The translations under genes were made by a program, and so were the position numbers. Below the pieces are notes generated by a model. It saw only the letters and a list, made by a program, of their open reading frames with translations. It was not told the origin of the DNA and searched no databases. A stretch of 64,000 bases of DNA, taken from assembly GCF_028583725.1 (NCBI RefSeq), contig NZ_CP110680.1, positions 868,001 through 932,000 of the forward strand, in the 5' to 3' direction. This stretch comes from Cellulomonas fimi. GTDB lineage: Bacteria; Actinomycetota; Actinomycetes; Actinomycetales; Cellulomonadaceae. Below are positions 1-8,470 of this stretch, in pieces; the stretch's first letter is position 1, and each line of letters starts with the position of its first letter.

Positions 1-84
1 GCGCAGCGAGTCGACGTGCGCGTGGATGGTCGACGACGGGATCGTCACCGCCTTCGCGAGGGCGGCCTCGACGAGACGCGGCAT
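1..84 (-). CDS. Partial protein, possibly EcsC family (N-terminal 28 residues only)
   Basis: Only the first 28 codons lie in the window; the gene runs off the left edge on the minus strand. It starts at an ATG four bases after the stop of the OsmC gene, so the two are probably co-transcribed. The visible peptide begins MPRLVEAALAKAVTIPSSTI and continues with HAHVDSLR. This resembles, from memory of the family, the start of actinobacterial EcsC-type proteins, but 28 residues are too few for a firm family call. Confidence 0.4.
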   Translation of the reverse strand, partial: MPRLVEAALAKAVTIPSSTIHAHVDSLR

Positions 85-88
85 CGCG

Positions 89-655
89 TCAGCGCTCCCC
101 GGTCACCGTCAGGGTGACCGCAGCCCCGTGCTCCAGGGTGCGGCCGACGGTGCAGTGCTGGTCGACCGCGCGGTGCACGACCGTGAGCAGGCGCTCGCGG
201 GCGGCCGGGTCGAGGCTCGACAGGTCGACGACGAGCTCCTCGGCGAACGCGGGGTAGCGGTCCTCGGTGTCGTGCGCCATGCCGCTGACCTTGATCGTCA
301 CGTCGACGTCGTCGCCGAGCCGGTGCGCGAGGGCCGCGTCGGACGACAGGCCGCTGCACGCGGCGAGCGCGATCTTCAGCAGCTCGCCGGGCGTGAACCG
401 GCCCTCGTCGCCGATGGACCCGATGAGCACCTCGGCGCCGCGCGACGAGCGGCCCGTGTACTGGCGCTTGCCGGTGCGCTCGACCCACAGCTCGGTGTCG
501 CCGGCGTTCTTCGTCACGTCGGGCGTCGTCGGCACCGCGTGCACGGGTGCGGGCGTGGTCTCCTGCGCGGGCGCCGCGGACTCGGCCGCGGGCGCGTCGG
601 GGGCGGTCGGGACCGCCTGCGGGGAGGCGCCCTGCACCGTCTGGTCGGTCGTCAT
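89..655 (-). CDS. OsmC/Ohr family peroxidase-like protein
   Basis: A 188-residue cytoplasmic protein of the OsmC/Ohr fold, whose members reduce organic hydroperoxides through two cysteines. The two expected cysteines are Cys100 (in the AACSG motif) and Cys168 (in QHCTVGR), the spacing seen in the family. The first 50 residues are an Ala/Pro/Thr-rich extension not needed for the fold, so a later start cannot be fully excluded, but no good alternative start lies before the domain. The stop is four bases from the next gene downstream. Substrate is not predictable: some OsmC paralogues act on lipoyl-linked peroxides, others are uncharacterised. Confidence 0.85.
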   Translation of the reverse strand: MTTDQTVQGASPQAVPTAPDAPAAESAAPAQETTPAPVHAVPTTPDVTKNAGDTELWVERTGKRQYTGRSSRGAEVLIGSIGDEGRFTPGELLKIALAACSGLSSDAALAHRLGDDVDVTIKVSGMAHDTEDRYPAFAEELVVDLSSLDPAARERLLTVVHRAVDQHCTVGRTLEHGAAVTLTVTGER

Positions 656-774
656 GCGCTCGATCCTGCCACGCGGCCGTCCGCGCGACCGCTCGGCCCG
701 TGTTCGCCGTGCGAGGACGAGGTGCGGATCCCGTCGACGCCGTGCGGGCCGCCGGGTGCGCTGCCGCCGGGTGG

Positions 775-1206
775 TCAGTCGCCGGTGACGACCACGTCGA
801 GGTAGTGCTGGTTGTACATGAGGCCGACGACGTTGCCGAACGGGTCGACCACGGCCGCGGTCACGAACCCGGCCCCGTACTCGGTGAGGGGCTGGAGCGG
901 CGTCGCGCCCGCGGCGAGGAACTCGTCGAGCGCCTTCTGGACGTCGTCGACCGCCCAGTACGCGACGATCCCGCCCGGCTCGCCGGTGCGCAGCCCGGGC
1001 AGCGCGAAGCGGCGGTCGATGATGCCGAGCTCGGTGCCGTGGTCGCCCAGCCGGAACTCGAGGTAGCTCGGCGGTGCGGGCGGCTCGGGGCGGGCGTAGT
1101 ACGGCTGCACGCCGAGGAGGTCGGCGTACCAGGCGCCGGCGGCGGGGACGTCGTCGGCCCACAGCGAGAGCGTCGAGATCCCGCGGAGCGTGACCGGTGC
1201 GGCCAT
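775..1206 (-). CDS. VOC (glyoxalase/bleomycin-resistance fold) family protein
   Basis: A 143-residue protein with the paired beta-alpha-beta-beta-beta modules of the vicinal oxygen chelate superfamily: an N-terminal half opening with ISTLSLWADDV and a C-terminal half ending in VVDPFGNVVGLMYNQ, the typical DPxGN turn. Such proteins are small metal-dependent lyases, isomerases, dioxygenases or drug-binding proteins; the sequence does not say which. The ATG is preceded by a purine-rich GGAACGG sequence. It is transcribed divergently from the AI-2E-type permease gene and shares a 180-bp intergenic region with it. Confidence 0.8.
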   Translation of the reverse strand: MAAPVTLRGISTLSLWADDVPAAGAWYADLLGVQPYYARPEPPAPPSYLEFRLGDHGTELGIIDRRFALPGLRTGEPGGIVAYWAVDDVQKALDEFLAAGATPLQPLTEYGAGFVTAAVVDPFGNVVGLMYNQHYLDVVVTGD

Positions 1207-1386
1207 GACCGTTCCTTCCGTCGTGGGCTGGTTCGTCCACGGTACCGACGGGGTCCGACACGTGATCCGGGCACGTCGCCGGCTCGGACGGGGCCTCACG
1301 ACGGGCGCGCGGCGTGTGGCTGGACGACACCCCCGCCACGCGCCAGGGTGAGCGTGCCGGTGGTGGTCGTCACGACGGAGGTCGGG

Positions 1387-2550
1387 ATGGGCGACGGGAC
1401 GGGGACGGACGCAACGGGTGCGACGGCGGGGACAAGGGCCGGGCACGCGCAGCGCACGCTCGTGGTGCTGGCCGCGGTCGTCGTCCTCCTGGCGGGCGTG
1501 TGGGCGGCGCGGGACCTGCTCGGACCGCTCGCGCTCGGCGCGGTGATCGTCGTGATCGTGCACCCCCTGAGGTTCCCGCTCGAGCGGCGTGGGTGGCCGT
1601 CCTGGGCCGCGACCACCGTCGTCGTGGTGGTCGGCTGGCTCGTCATCCTCACGATCGCCGGGCTGATCGCGTTCGCGGTCGCGCGGTTCGCCGTCATGGT
1701 CGGCGACTACACCGACGAGCTCGGCGCGGTCGTCGACGACGCGACGCAGCGGCTCGCCGACCTCGGGCTGGCTGGTGCGGCCGCCGACGCGGCGTCGGCC
1801 GCGGTCGACCCGGCGCGGCTCGTCGGCGTCGTCGCGTCGCTCGGGTCGTCCGCGCTGTCGCTGCTCGGCGCGCTGTTCGTCGTCTTCGCGTACGTGCTGT
1901 TCATGGCCGCGGACGGTGCGCGGTACGCGAGCGCGGGGCGGCTGTTCGGCGACGAGCGGGGGCCGGACCTCGCGCGCATCGCGCGGTTCACGACAGGCGT
2001 GCGGCGGTACTACGTCGTCAACGCGACGTTCGGGGCGATCGTCGCGGTGCTCGACGGCATCGCGCTCGCGCTGCTCGGGGTCCCCGCGCCGGTCGTGTGG
2101 GCGATCCTCGCGTTCGTCACCAACTTCGTGCCGAACGTGGGGTTCGTGCTCGGGCTCGTCCCGCCCGCGGTGCTCGCGCTCGTCGTGGGCGGGTGGCCCC
2201 TCATGCTCGCCGTGATCGCCGTCTACTGCGTGGTCAACGTCGTCCTGCAGGTGCTCGTGCAGCCGAAGTTCGTGAGCGACGCCGTGGACCTGTCGCTCAC
2301 GCTGAGCTTCGTGTCCGTCGCGTTCTGGTCGTTCGTCATCGGGCCGATCGGGGCGGTCCTGTGCATCCCGCTCACGCTCCTCGTCCGCGCGCTCGTGCTG
2401 GAGCCCGACCCGTCGACGCGCTGGCTGCGGTGGCTGTCGGGGGACCGCACGGTCGCCCGCGCGGCGGAACCCGACCGGTCCCCGCCGCCCGTCCCACGAC
2501 CGGGGCCGCACGCGGGACGTGAGCCGTCAGCGGCCGCGGACCCGGCGTAG
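1387..2550 (+). CDS. AI-2E (TqsA/PerM) family transporter
   Basis: A 387-residue integral membrane protein of the AI-2E transporter superfamily. Hydrophobic segments lie near residues 20-40, 45-65 and 75-100, followed by a soluble loop, then a C-terminal cluster of five or six segments including the conserved region FVTNFVPNVGFVLG. Members export autoinducer-2, Na+/H+ or unknown solutes, so substrate cannot be assigned. The ATG was chosen because GGAGG lies six bases upstream; an in-frame GTG 39 bases earlier is possible. The 3' end overlaps the convergent MFS gene by 24 bp. Confidence 0.85.
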   Translation: MGDGTGTDATGATAGTRAGHAQRTLVVLAAVVVLLAGVWAARDLLGPLALGAVIVVIVHPLRFPLERRGWPSWAATTVVVVVGWLVILTIAGLIAFAVARFAVMVGDYTDELGAVVDDATQRLADLGLAGAAADAASAAVDPARLVGVVASLGSSALSLLGALFVVFAYVLFMAADGARYASAGRLFGDERGPDLARIARFTTGVRRYYVVNATFGAIVAVLDGIALALLGVPAPVVWAILAFVTNFVPNVGFVLGLVPPAVLALVVGGWPLMLAVIAVYCVVNVVLQVLVQPKFVSDAVDLSLTLSFVSVAFWSFVIGPIGAVLCIPLTLLVRALVLEPDPSTRWLRWLSGDRTVARAAEPDRSPPPVPRPGPHAGREPSAAADPA

Positions 2551-3867
2551 CGCCTCGCGCAGCGGCGGCACGACGACGCCGTCCTCCGCCATGAGCGCAC
2601 GCGTGCGACGGCGGCTCGACAGCACGCCCACCACGCCCACGACCCACGGCACGAGCAGCACGGTGAACGCGACGCGGTAGGCGTCGAGCGAGTACGTCCC
2701 CGCGGCGTGCGGCTCGACGAGCTGGAGCACGACGCCCACGCCGAGCAGCCCCGCGATCGTGGACGTGAAGCCACCCGTGTTGACGAACCCGCTCGCGGTG
2801 CCGAGGGACGCGGCCGGGGCGAACGTCCGCGCGAAGTCCATCCCGACGAGCGACACGGGGCCGCCCGCGCCGACGAGGACCACGAACACGACCAGCTGCC
2901 ACATCGGCCGGGGCGTCGACGGGACCAGCAGCCACACCCAGGCGACGAGGGTCACGGCGCAGCTCGCGAGCACCGACCACGACCGGCGGAGCGGGTGCCG
3001 CGCGGTGAACCGCCCGACGACCGGCCCGGTGACCATCGCCGTGACGGTGAGGGCCGTGAGCAGCACGCTCGCCTCGGCCGCCGTCCGGTTCTGGGCCGTG
3101 ACGAAGAACGGGACGCCCCACAGCAGCGCGACGACGTTCGCGCTGAACGGCGTCGCGAAGTGGCTCCAGAAGCCGAGCCGCGTGCCGGGCGGCCGGAGAG
3201 CCGCGCGCAGCGCGGGGGCGAGCTTCTCGTGCGCGTGCGCCTCGCGAGGGCGAGGGCTGCGGATGCCCGCGAACGCCACGCCGGCCGCGGCCGCGCCGAC
3301 CGCGGCGAGCGTGCCGAACGCGGCCGTCCACCCGTGGTGGTGCAGCAACCACGCGACGGGGATCGCCGACGCGAGGTTGCCGGACTGCCCGATGAGCCCC
3401 GTGACCTGCACCATCACGGGTGCGCGGTGCGGCGGGAACCACTCGGCGATGAGCCGGATCGCGCTGATGAAGATGCCCGCGTCCCCCGCGCCGAGCAGGA
3501 CCCGCGCGAGCAGCGCCATCGGGACCGTGTCCGCCAGCGCCAGCAGGAGCTGCCCCACCGCCATCACGAGCGACCCGACGGTGATGACCGCGCGCGGCCC
3601 GAACCGGTCGAGGACGCGCCCGGCCGGGATCTGCATGACCGTGTAGAGCACGAGCTGCGCGACGACGAACGAGGACAGCGCCGTCGCGGACAGCGAGAAC
3701 CGGTCGACGGCCTCCACGCCCGCGACGCCCATCGCGGTGCGGTGCACGACGGCGACGAAGTACGCGGTGACGGCGGCCGCGTAGACCAGGAACGCGCGCC
3801 GGGTGCGGGGGTCGGTGAGCGAGGGGGCGTCGGAGCGCGCCGAGGCGGGCGCGGGAACGCGAGTCAC
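2527..3867 (-). CDS. Major facilitator superfamily (MFS) transporter
   Basis: A 446-residue, 12-helix MFS permease. The segment GRVLDRFGPRAV carries the family's loop 2-3 signature (G-x-x-x-D-R-x-G), and two homologous six-helix halves are separated by a charged loop around residue 215. A GTG start was chosen because GGAGAGG sits nine bases upstream and the first helix begins soon after; the open frame extends further upstream through low-complexity arginine-rich codons. The ligand is unknown; a drug or anion efflux pump is as likely as a nutrient carrier. The stop lies inside the 3' end of the convergent permease gene. Confidence 0.88.
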   Translation of the reverse strand: MTRVPAPASARSDAPSLTDPRTRRAFLVYAAAVTAYFVAVVHRTAMGVAGVEAVDRFSLSATALSSFVVAQLVLYTVMQIPAGRVLDRFGPRAVITVGSLVMAVGQLLLALADTVPMALLARVLLGAGDAGIFISAIRLIAEWFPPHRAPVMVQVTGLIGQSGNLASAIPVAWLLHHHGWTAAFGTLAAVGAAAAGVAFAGIRSPRPREAHAHEKLAPALRAALRPPGTRLGFWSHFATPFSANVVALLWGVPFFVTAQNRTAAEASVLLTALTVTAMVTGPVVGRFTARHPLRRSWSVLASCAVTLVAWVWLLVPSTPRPMWQLVVFVVLVGAGGPVSLVGMDFARTFAPAASLGTASGFVNTGGFTSTIAGLLGVGVVLQLVEPHAAGTYSLDAYRVAFTVLLVPWVVGVVGVLSSRRRTRALMAEDGVVVPPLREALRRVRGR

Positions 3868-4028
3868 GCGAGGGAACCTCTCCGGGAACCGGCCCGCGAC
3901 GAGACCGCGGTGCGACCGGGGATGCCCACCAGCGTACGTCCGCCACCCGGGACGACCGGACGCCGCGCGTGCTCTCCTGCGGCGACGCGGTGAGACTGTG
4001 GCCGACACCACGACGAGAGGACGCCTCC

Positions 4029-4439
4029 GTGCCGAAGCCCCCGCTGCCCGCCGACGTCGCCGCGCTGCTCGCGCGCCCCAACCCCGCCGTCATGGGCACG
4101 ATCCACCCCGACGGTCACCCGGTCACCGTCGCGACCTGGTACCTCGTCGAGGACGACGGACGGATCCTGCTCAACCTCGACGCCTCCCGTGCGCGGCTCA
4201 AGCACCTGCGCGCGAACCCGCAGGTCTCGCTCACCGCGATCGACGAGGACAACTGGTACACGCACGTGAGCGTCCAGGGGCGCGTGGTCGAGATCCGCGA
4301 CGACACCGACCTCGCCGACATCGACCGGCTGTCGGTCCACTACGGCGGCAACCCGTACCCCGTGCGCGACCGCGCGCGCGTGAGCGTGCTCGTCGAGATC
4401 GACCACTGGCACGGGTGGGGCGCCGCGAAGCAGGACTGA
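4029..4439 (+). CDS. PPOX-class (FMN/F420-dependent) oxidoreductase
   Basis: A 136-residue split-beta-barrel protein of the pyridoxamine 5'-phosphate oxidase-like superfamily. The N-terminal PNPAVMGTIHPDGHPVT and the segment RARLKHLRANPQVSL match the short actinobacterial members that bind FMN or F420 and reduce small molecules; the family is too mixed to name a substrate. The GTG start follows GAGAGGA by seven bases, and the conserved domain starts within 20 residues of it. It sits upstream of the ATP-grasp gene, which has its own promoter-like sequence, so the two need not form an operon. Confidence 0.8.
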   Translation: MPKPPLPADVAALLARPNPAVMGTIHPDGHPVTVATWYLVEDDGRILLNLDASRARLKHLRANPQVSLTAIDEDNWYTHVSVQGRVVEIRDDTDLADIDRLSVHYGGNPYPVRDRARVSVLVEIDHWHGWGAAKQD

Positions 4440-4523
4440 GCCCGTGGGCCGCGCCGTCGACGTCGCGGTGCCGGCCGGACGCGTCGCCGGGCGCGACGTG
4501 CGCGCGACGTACAGTCACGTCGC

Positions 4524-5438
4524 GTGAGCACCTCGACCGCCGCCGTCCCGCCCCGCGTGGGTGTCGTCGTCACCGACCGCTACCCCGTCGACGACATCGA
4601 CCACGACACCGGCCCGCTCGTCGCCGCGCTGCGCGACCGCGGCGTCGACGCTGCACCCGTCGTCTGGCACGACGCGACCGTCGACTGGGCGGGGCACGAC
4701 CTGATCGTGCTGCGCAGCCCGTGGGACTACCCCGAGCGGCTCGACGAGTTCCTCGCGTGGCTCGCGCACGTCGAGACCGCGACGCTCGTGCTCAACCCGC
4801 CCGCTCTGGTGCGGTGGAACCTCGACAAGCGGTACCTCGCGGAGCTCGCCGAGCGCGGCGTCGCGGTCGTCCCGACGACGTACCGCACCGCGCTCGACGA
4901 GGTCCGCGCGGACCTGCGCGGGTTCGCGCCCGACGCGCACGTCGTCCTCAAGCCCGCCGTGTCCGCGGGCGCGCGCGACACCGGTCTGTTCCGCGCGGAC
5001 GACCCGCGCGCCGTCGACCTCGCCGGGCGGATCCTGTCGTCCGGCGGCGTCGTCATGGTGCAGCCCGAGGTCCCCGAGCTGTCGGCCGGGCACGAGAAGG
5101 CCCTCTACGTCATCGGCGGGCGGCTGACGCACGCGATCGCCAAGGGTGCGCTGCTCGCACCCGGCGGCGGGCTCATCGGCGGCGTGTACGTCGAGCACCC
5201 CGAGGAGGTGCCCGTCACCGAGGCGGAGGCCGCGTTTGCGCAGCAGGTCGTCGCGGCCGTCGGCGACGCCACCGGTCTGGGCGTGCCGCTGTACGCGCGC
5301 ATCGACACCGTCGACTCCGCCGAGCACGGCCTCGTGCTCCTGGAGGCGGAGCTGTTCGAGCCGGCGCTCAACCTCCACGTGGTGCCGGAGGTGACCGAGG
5401 TCGTCGCGGCGGCGGTGCAGGAGCGGCTGGCGTCCTGA
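4524..5438 (+). CDS. ATP-grasp domain protein (RimK/glutathione synthetase-like)
   Basis: A 304-residue protein with an ATP-grasp architecture: an N-terminal Rossmann-like part (residues 10-110, including LIVLRSPWDYPERLDEFL), then the nucleotide-binding part with VVLKPAVSAGARDTGLF, VMVQPEVPEL and, near residue 285, LLEAELFEPALNLH, which carries acidic metal ligands. Enzymes of this fold join a carboxylate to an amine or thiol using ATP. Similar stand-alone actinobacterial proteins are mostly uncharacterised, so the acceptor is unknown. A TACAGT -10-like element lies eight bases before the GTG, with no Shine-Dalgarno, suggesting a leaderless mRNA. A strong hairpin terminator follows. Confidence 0.8.
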   Translation: MSTSTAAVPPRVGVVVTDRYPVDDIDHDTGPLVAALRDRGVDAAPVVWHDATVDWAGHDLIVLRSPWDYPERLDEFLAWLAHVETATLVLNPPALVRWNLDKRYLAELAERGVAVVPTTYRTALDEVRADLRGFAPDAHVVLKPAVSAGARDTGLFRADDPRAVDLAGRILSSGGVVMVQPEVPELSAGHEKALYVIGGRLTHAIAKGALLAPGGGLIGGVYVEHPEEVPVTEAEAAFAQQVVAAVGDATGLGVPLYARIDTVDSAEHGLVLLEAELFEPALNLHVVPEVTEVVAAAVQERLAS

Positions 5439-5462
5439 GGCTCGCTCGCCGCGGGTCATTGG

Positions 5463-5499
5463 GGGCCTTCGGTCCGGCACCCACCCGGACCGAAGGCCC
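5463..5499 (+). terminator. Hairpin terminator after the ATP-grasp gene
   Basis: A perfect 15-bp inverted repeat (5463-5477 and 5485-5499) with a 7-base loop lies 24 bases after the stop codon. There is no T-run, as is common for terminators in GC-rich actinobacteria. Confidence 0.75.
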
Positions 5500-5534
5500 G
5501 GCTCGGTGCCCGCGGCCGGTGGTTGGCTGCGTCG

Positions 5535-6578
5535 GTGGAACCCTCGCTGACCAGCACCGACGTCCGTCCCGCTCGTACGCCGGGGGAGGTGCGGCGGCCC
5601 GCGCTCGCGACGGTCGTCGTGCCCGGCGGTGCGCCGCCCGTGGTGACGGTCGACGGTCTCGCCGACACGTCCACAGGTCGTGCGGCCGACGCCTCGACGC
5701 CGTTCCACCTCTGCTCCACCGCCAAGACGGTGACGGCCGTCGTCGCCCTGCGTCTCGCGCGCGCCGGCCTGCTCGACCTCGACGCGGACGTGCGCGCCGT
5801 GCTCGACGTCGAGGTCGTCCCGCCCGGTCCCGGGCCGACGGTCCGGCAGCTCCTGTCCCACCACGGCGGCGTCGTCGACGCCCCCGACGCGTTCACCCCC
5901 GCACCCGACGAGGCGCCGTCCACCGCGGACGTCGTCGCCGGTCGCACCCCCCACCACGCCGGTCCCGTCCGCGTGACCGCGCCTCCCGGCGTCGCGTTCT
6001 CCTACACCGACGCCGGCTACTGCCTCGTCGAGCGCGTCGTCGAGACCGTCACGTCGTCGTCCTTCGCGGACGTCGTCCACCGGGAGGTCGTCGAGCCGCT
6101 GGGCCTCGCCGCGACGACCGTTTGGGCGGGCGAGCCGACGGCCGCTGGTACTCGCGCCCAGACGCTGGCCCGGGTGGTCGCCACCGCGTGCGCCGGGCAC
6201 CACCGCGACGGCACCCGCGTGGACGGCGTCCGGGTCCACTACGCCGGACCGTCCGCCTCAGGCCTGTGGTCGAGCCCCGCCGACGTCGCGCTCCTGCTCG
6301 CCGACCTGCTGCGCGCCTGGCGCGGCGACGAGTCCGTCCTGCTCGACCCGGCGTCCGCCGCCGCGATGACCGAGGACCGGCACGACGACGGCGTCGGGCT
6401 CGGGGTGTTCGTCGACGGGCCGCGCGTCATGACGCAGGGCTGGGGCGTCGGCTTCCAGGCGAAGGTCCTCGCCGACCGCGACGCCGACCGCGCCGTCGCC
6501 GTCCTCCTCGCGCGCGACCCGGGCGTCCCGCAGGAGGAGTCCGTCGTCGGCCGCACGGTCTGCACCCTCATGGGCTGA
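5535..6578 (+). CDS. Serine hydrolase of the beta-lactamase / class C PBP family
   Basis: A 347-residue beta-lactamase-fold hydrolase (COG1680 type). The catalytic S-x-x-K is the STAK of HLCSTAKTV near residue 58-61, followed by the Y-x-N-position motif SYTDAGYCLVERV near residue 157, where the usual Asn is replaced by Asp. No signal peptide is visible, so it is probably cytoplasmic and acts as an esterase or peptidase rather than a cell-wall enzyme. The start is uncertain: this GTG and a TTG 12 bases earlier are both in frame and neither has a clear ribosome-binding site. It lies just after a strong terminator, so it must have its own promoter. Confidence 0.75.
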   Translation: MEPSLTSTDVRPARTPGEVRRPALATVVVPGGAPPVVTVDGLADTSTGRAADASTPFHLCSTAKTVTAVVALRLARAGLLDLDADVRAVLDVEVVPPGPGPTVRQLLSHHGGVVDAPDAFTPAPDEAPSTADVVAGRTPHHAGPVRVTAPPGVAFSYTDAGYCLVERVVETVTSSSFADVVHREVVEPLGLAATTVWAGEPTAAGTRAQTLARVVATACAGHHRDGTRVDGVRVHYAGPSASGLWSSPADVALLLADLLRAWRGDESVLLDPASAAAMTEDRHDDGVGLGVFVDGPRVMTQGWGVGFQAKVLADRDADRAVAVLLARDPGVPQEESVVGRTVCTLMG

Positions 6579-6593
6579 ACCCGGCCGTGGTGC

Positions 6594-6624
6594 TTGACCC
6601 TCACGCCGTGTCAGGCTCCAGCGT
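6594..6624 (+). promoter_or_regulatory. MerR-type promoter/operator
   Basis: TTGACC (6594-6599) overlaps an imperfect 17-bp dyad (6599-6615; 6 of 8 pairs match). MerR-family operators typically sit in an over-long -35/-10 spacer just like this. It lies 20 bases before the MerR gene, suggesting autoregulation; the -10 element is not clear. Confidence 0.5.
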
Positions 6625-6634
6625 GGTCGACGCC

Positions 6635-7459
6635 ATGTACACCATCGGAGAGTTCGCCGGCATCGGTCGCGTCAGCGTGCGCATGCTGCGCCACTACGAC
6701 GCGATCGGCCTGCTGCGGCCGGTCCACGTCGACGACCGCACCGGCTACCGCCGCTACGCACCCGCACAGGTCCCGCACCTGCTGCGCCTCGTCGAGCTCC
6801 GCGACCTCGGCGTCGGCCTGGACCGCATCGCGACGGTCCTCGCCGCCGACGACGAGCCGGCGGCATTCGCGCGGGTGCTGCGGGACCGGTTGGGCGAGAT
6901 CGAGTCGGCCATCGCCGCCGACGCGGCTCGCGCCGACCGGATCCGGCGCACGCTCTCCCGACTCGAAGGAGAAGCCGCGATGACCGTCGCAGTCGACTAC
7001 CGCACCCTCCCGTCCCTCACCGTCTACGCCCTCGCCGCCCAGGCGCCCGGCATGGGCCCCGAGCACGTGAGCCCCGTCGTCGGGCCGCTCATCGAACGCC
7101 TCGACCAGGCCCTCGAGGCCGCCGGCCGGCCGATCCTCGAACCGTCGACCTTCTGGTACGAGCCCCACGACGACGACACGCTCGGCGTCACCGTCTCCTA
7201 CCCGGCCGGTCCCGACCCGCAGCCCGGCGACGGCTACGACGTCGTCACGCTCCCCGATGTCCCGCTCGCCGCCACGACGCTGCACCGCGGCGACATGACC
7301 GGGATCGGCGAGACGTGGATGGCGCTGTTCGAGCAGCTCACCGCCGACGGCTACCGCGTCACCGGCCCGACGCGCGAGGTGTACGTCGAGGCCGAGGGCC
7401 ACGAGCCCGGACCCGACTGGGTCACCGAGCTCCAGGCCCCCGTCGAGCGCGTGGCCTGA
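6635..7459 (+). CDS. MerR-family regulator with GyrI-like effector domain
   Basis: A 274-residue regulator. Residues 1-70 form the MerR winged helix-turn-helix (MYTIGEFAGIGRVSVRMLRH, then TGYRRY), residues 75-118 a dimerisation helix, and residues 120-270 a GyrI-like (SOUL/BacT) small-molecule binding domain, the layout of BmrR/TipA-type drug sensors. The ATG was chosen because it starts the canonical Y-x-I-G-E-F motif; an in-frame GTG lies 12 bases earlier. A MerR-like dyad precedes it. Its targets may include itself or a neighbour, but no efflux pump is adjacent on the same strand. A 16-bp hairpin terminator follows. Confidence 0.88.
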   Translation: MYTIGEFAGIGRVSVRMLRHYDAIGLLRPVHVDDRTGYRRYAPAQVPHLLRLVELRDLGVGLDRIATVLAADDEPAAFARVLRDRLGEIESAIAADAARADRIRRTLSRLEGEAAMTVAVDYRTLPSLTVYALAAQAPGMGPEHVSPVVGPLIERLDQALEAAGRPILEPSTFWYEPHDDDTLGVTVSYPAGPDPQPGDGYDVVTLPDVPLAATTLHRGDMTGIGETWMALFEQLTADGYRVTGPTREVYVEAEGHEPGPDWVTELQAPVERVA

Positions 7460-7466
7460 GCCCCCC

Positions 7467-7505
7467 GACGGTCACCGCCCGGCCGCCCACCGGGCGGTGA
7501 CCGTC
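7467..7505 (+). terminator. Hairpin terminator after the MerR gene
   Basis: A perfect 16-bp inverted repeat (7467-7482 with 7490-7505) with a 7-base loop begins seven bases after the MerR stop codon. It lacks a U-tract. Confidence 0.75.
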
Positions 7506-7624
7506 ACGGCCGAGCCTCCCCCGACGTGCTGCGCGCGTCCGCCCGCCCGCAGCCCGCGCCAGACGCATCGCCCCGCGCGCGTCGACACCCGGGACCGCTG
7601 GGAGCCGCTGCCACACTGACCGGC

Positions 7625-8188
7625 GTGGACGACCTGCGCTCCCGCCTGATCACGGGCTTCACCTGGCGGTCGGACCCGCCCGTCTGGCCGGCGACGCGCA
7701 CCTACTACGCCGACTACAGCGCGTGGTGGCGCGACTCCGCGGTCCTCGCACAGATCGGGCCAGCACTCGCCGGGCTCTTCCGCGACATGCAGCCGACGGT
7801 CGTCCTCGGCACGGAGTCGCACGGCTTCCTGCTCGGACCTCTGGTGGCGCTGCACCTCGGAGTCGGCTTCGCCGCGGTACGCAAGGAGCCCGAACGCGGG
7901 TCCCACGACGAGGTCTGGCTCGTGCGGAGGACACCGCCCGACTACCGCGACCGACACCTCGACCTCGCCGTCCGTCGGTCCGTCCTGCGCTCCGGGGACC
8001 GTGTGCTCTTCGTGGACGAGTGGGCGGCGACGGGCGGGCAGGCGCTCGCCTGCCGACAGCTCGTCGAGGACGCCGGCGCACGGTGGACCGGAGCCGCCGT
8101 CGTCGTCGACGCGCTGGAGAGCTCGGCCGACCGGCGTGCGCTCGGCCTCCGCGGGTTGCTCCACGTGCGCGACCTCAACCGGCGCTGA
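7625..8188 (+). CDS. Phosphoribosyltransferase-family protein
   Basis: A 187-residue protein with a type I phosphoribosyltransferase fold. The PRPP-binding loop is VLFVDEWAATGGQ near residue 129, in which the second acidic residue of the usual VDD is Glu; the flexible loop probably lies around residues 85-100 (VRKEPERGSHDE). Such enzymes move a ribose-phosphate to or from a nucleobase, but the acceptor here is unknown, and some members are regulatory. The GTG was chosen as the start nearest the fold; a CACACT -10-like element lies seven bases before it, consistent with a leaderless message. Confidence 0.75.
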   Translation: MDDLRSRLITGFTWRSDPPVWPATRTYYADYSAWWRDSAVLAQIGPALAGLFRDMQPTVVLGTESHGFLLGPLVALHLGVGFAAVRKEPERGSHDEVWLVRRTPPDYRDRHLDLAVRRSVLRSGDRVLFVDEWAATGGQALACRQLVEDAGARWTGAAVVVDALESSADRRALGLRGLLHVRDLNRR

Positions 8189-8209
8189 CGCCGCACGAGC
8201 AAGCGAGGG

Positions 8210-8282
8210 TGGGCCCCGTGGGGATCGAACCCACAACCCGCGGATTAAAAGTCCGCTGCTCTGCCAGTTGAGCTAGAGGCCC
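8210..8282 (-). tRNA. tRNA-Lys (anticodon UUU)
   Basis: The minus strand folds into a full cloverleaf: a 7-bp acceptor stem (GGGCCTC with GGGGCCC, one G-U pair), a D-arm with AGCTC...GAGC, an anticodon loop CTTTTAA giving UUU, and a T-arm GTGGG-TTCGATC-CCCAC. The discriminator is A and CCA is not encoded. No integrase or direct repeat lies beside it. Confidence 0.96.
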
Positions 8283-8470
8283 GGTGGATGGGAGACACCT
8301 GCGAGAGAGGTGGGGCGCCGCAGACGTCTGGCCCGACATCCAGGAGGAGAGCCTACGGGCAACTCACCGCGCGACCCGTGACACATGGACCGCGGACACC
8401 CGGATCGGTCGGGCGCGCCGGGAGGCTGCCGCGGCGCGACGGTGCGGTGCGGTGCGCGACCATCGTCGAC

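Noticed and set aside
5523..5534. TTG as the start of the beta-lactamase-fold gene.
   Set aside because: No ribosome-binding site precedes it, and the four extra residues are not conserved-looking; the in-frame GTG at 5535 was kept, with low certainty.
8210..8282. tRNA-Lys as an integration site for a mobile element.
   Set aside because: No partial repeat of the tRNA end, integrase gene or shift in base composition was seen on either side.
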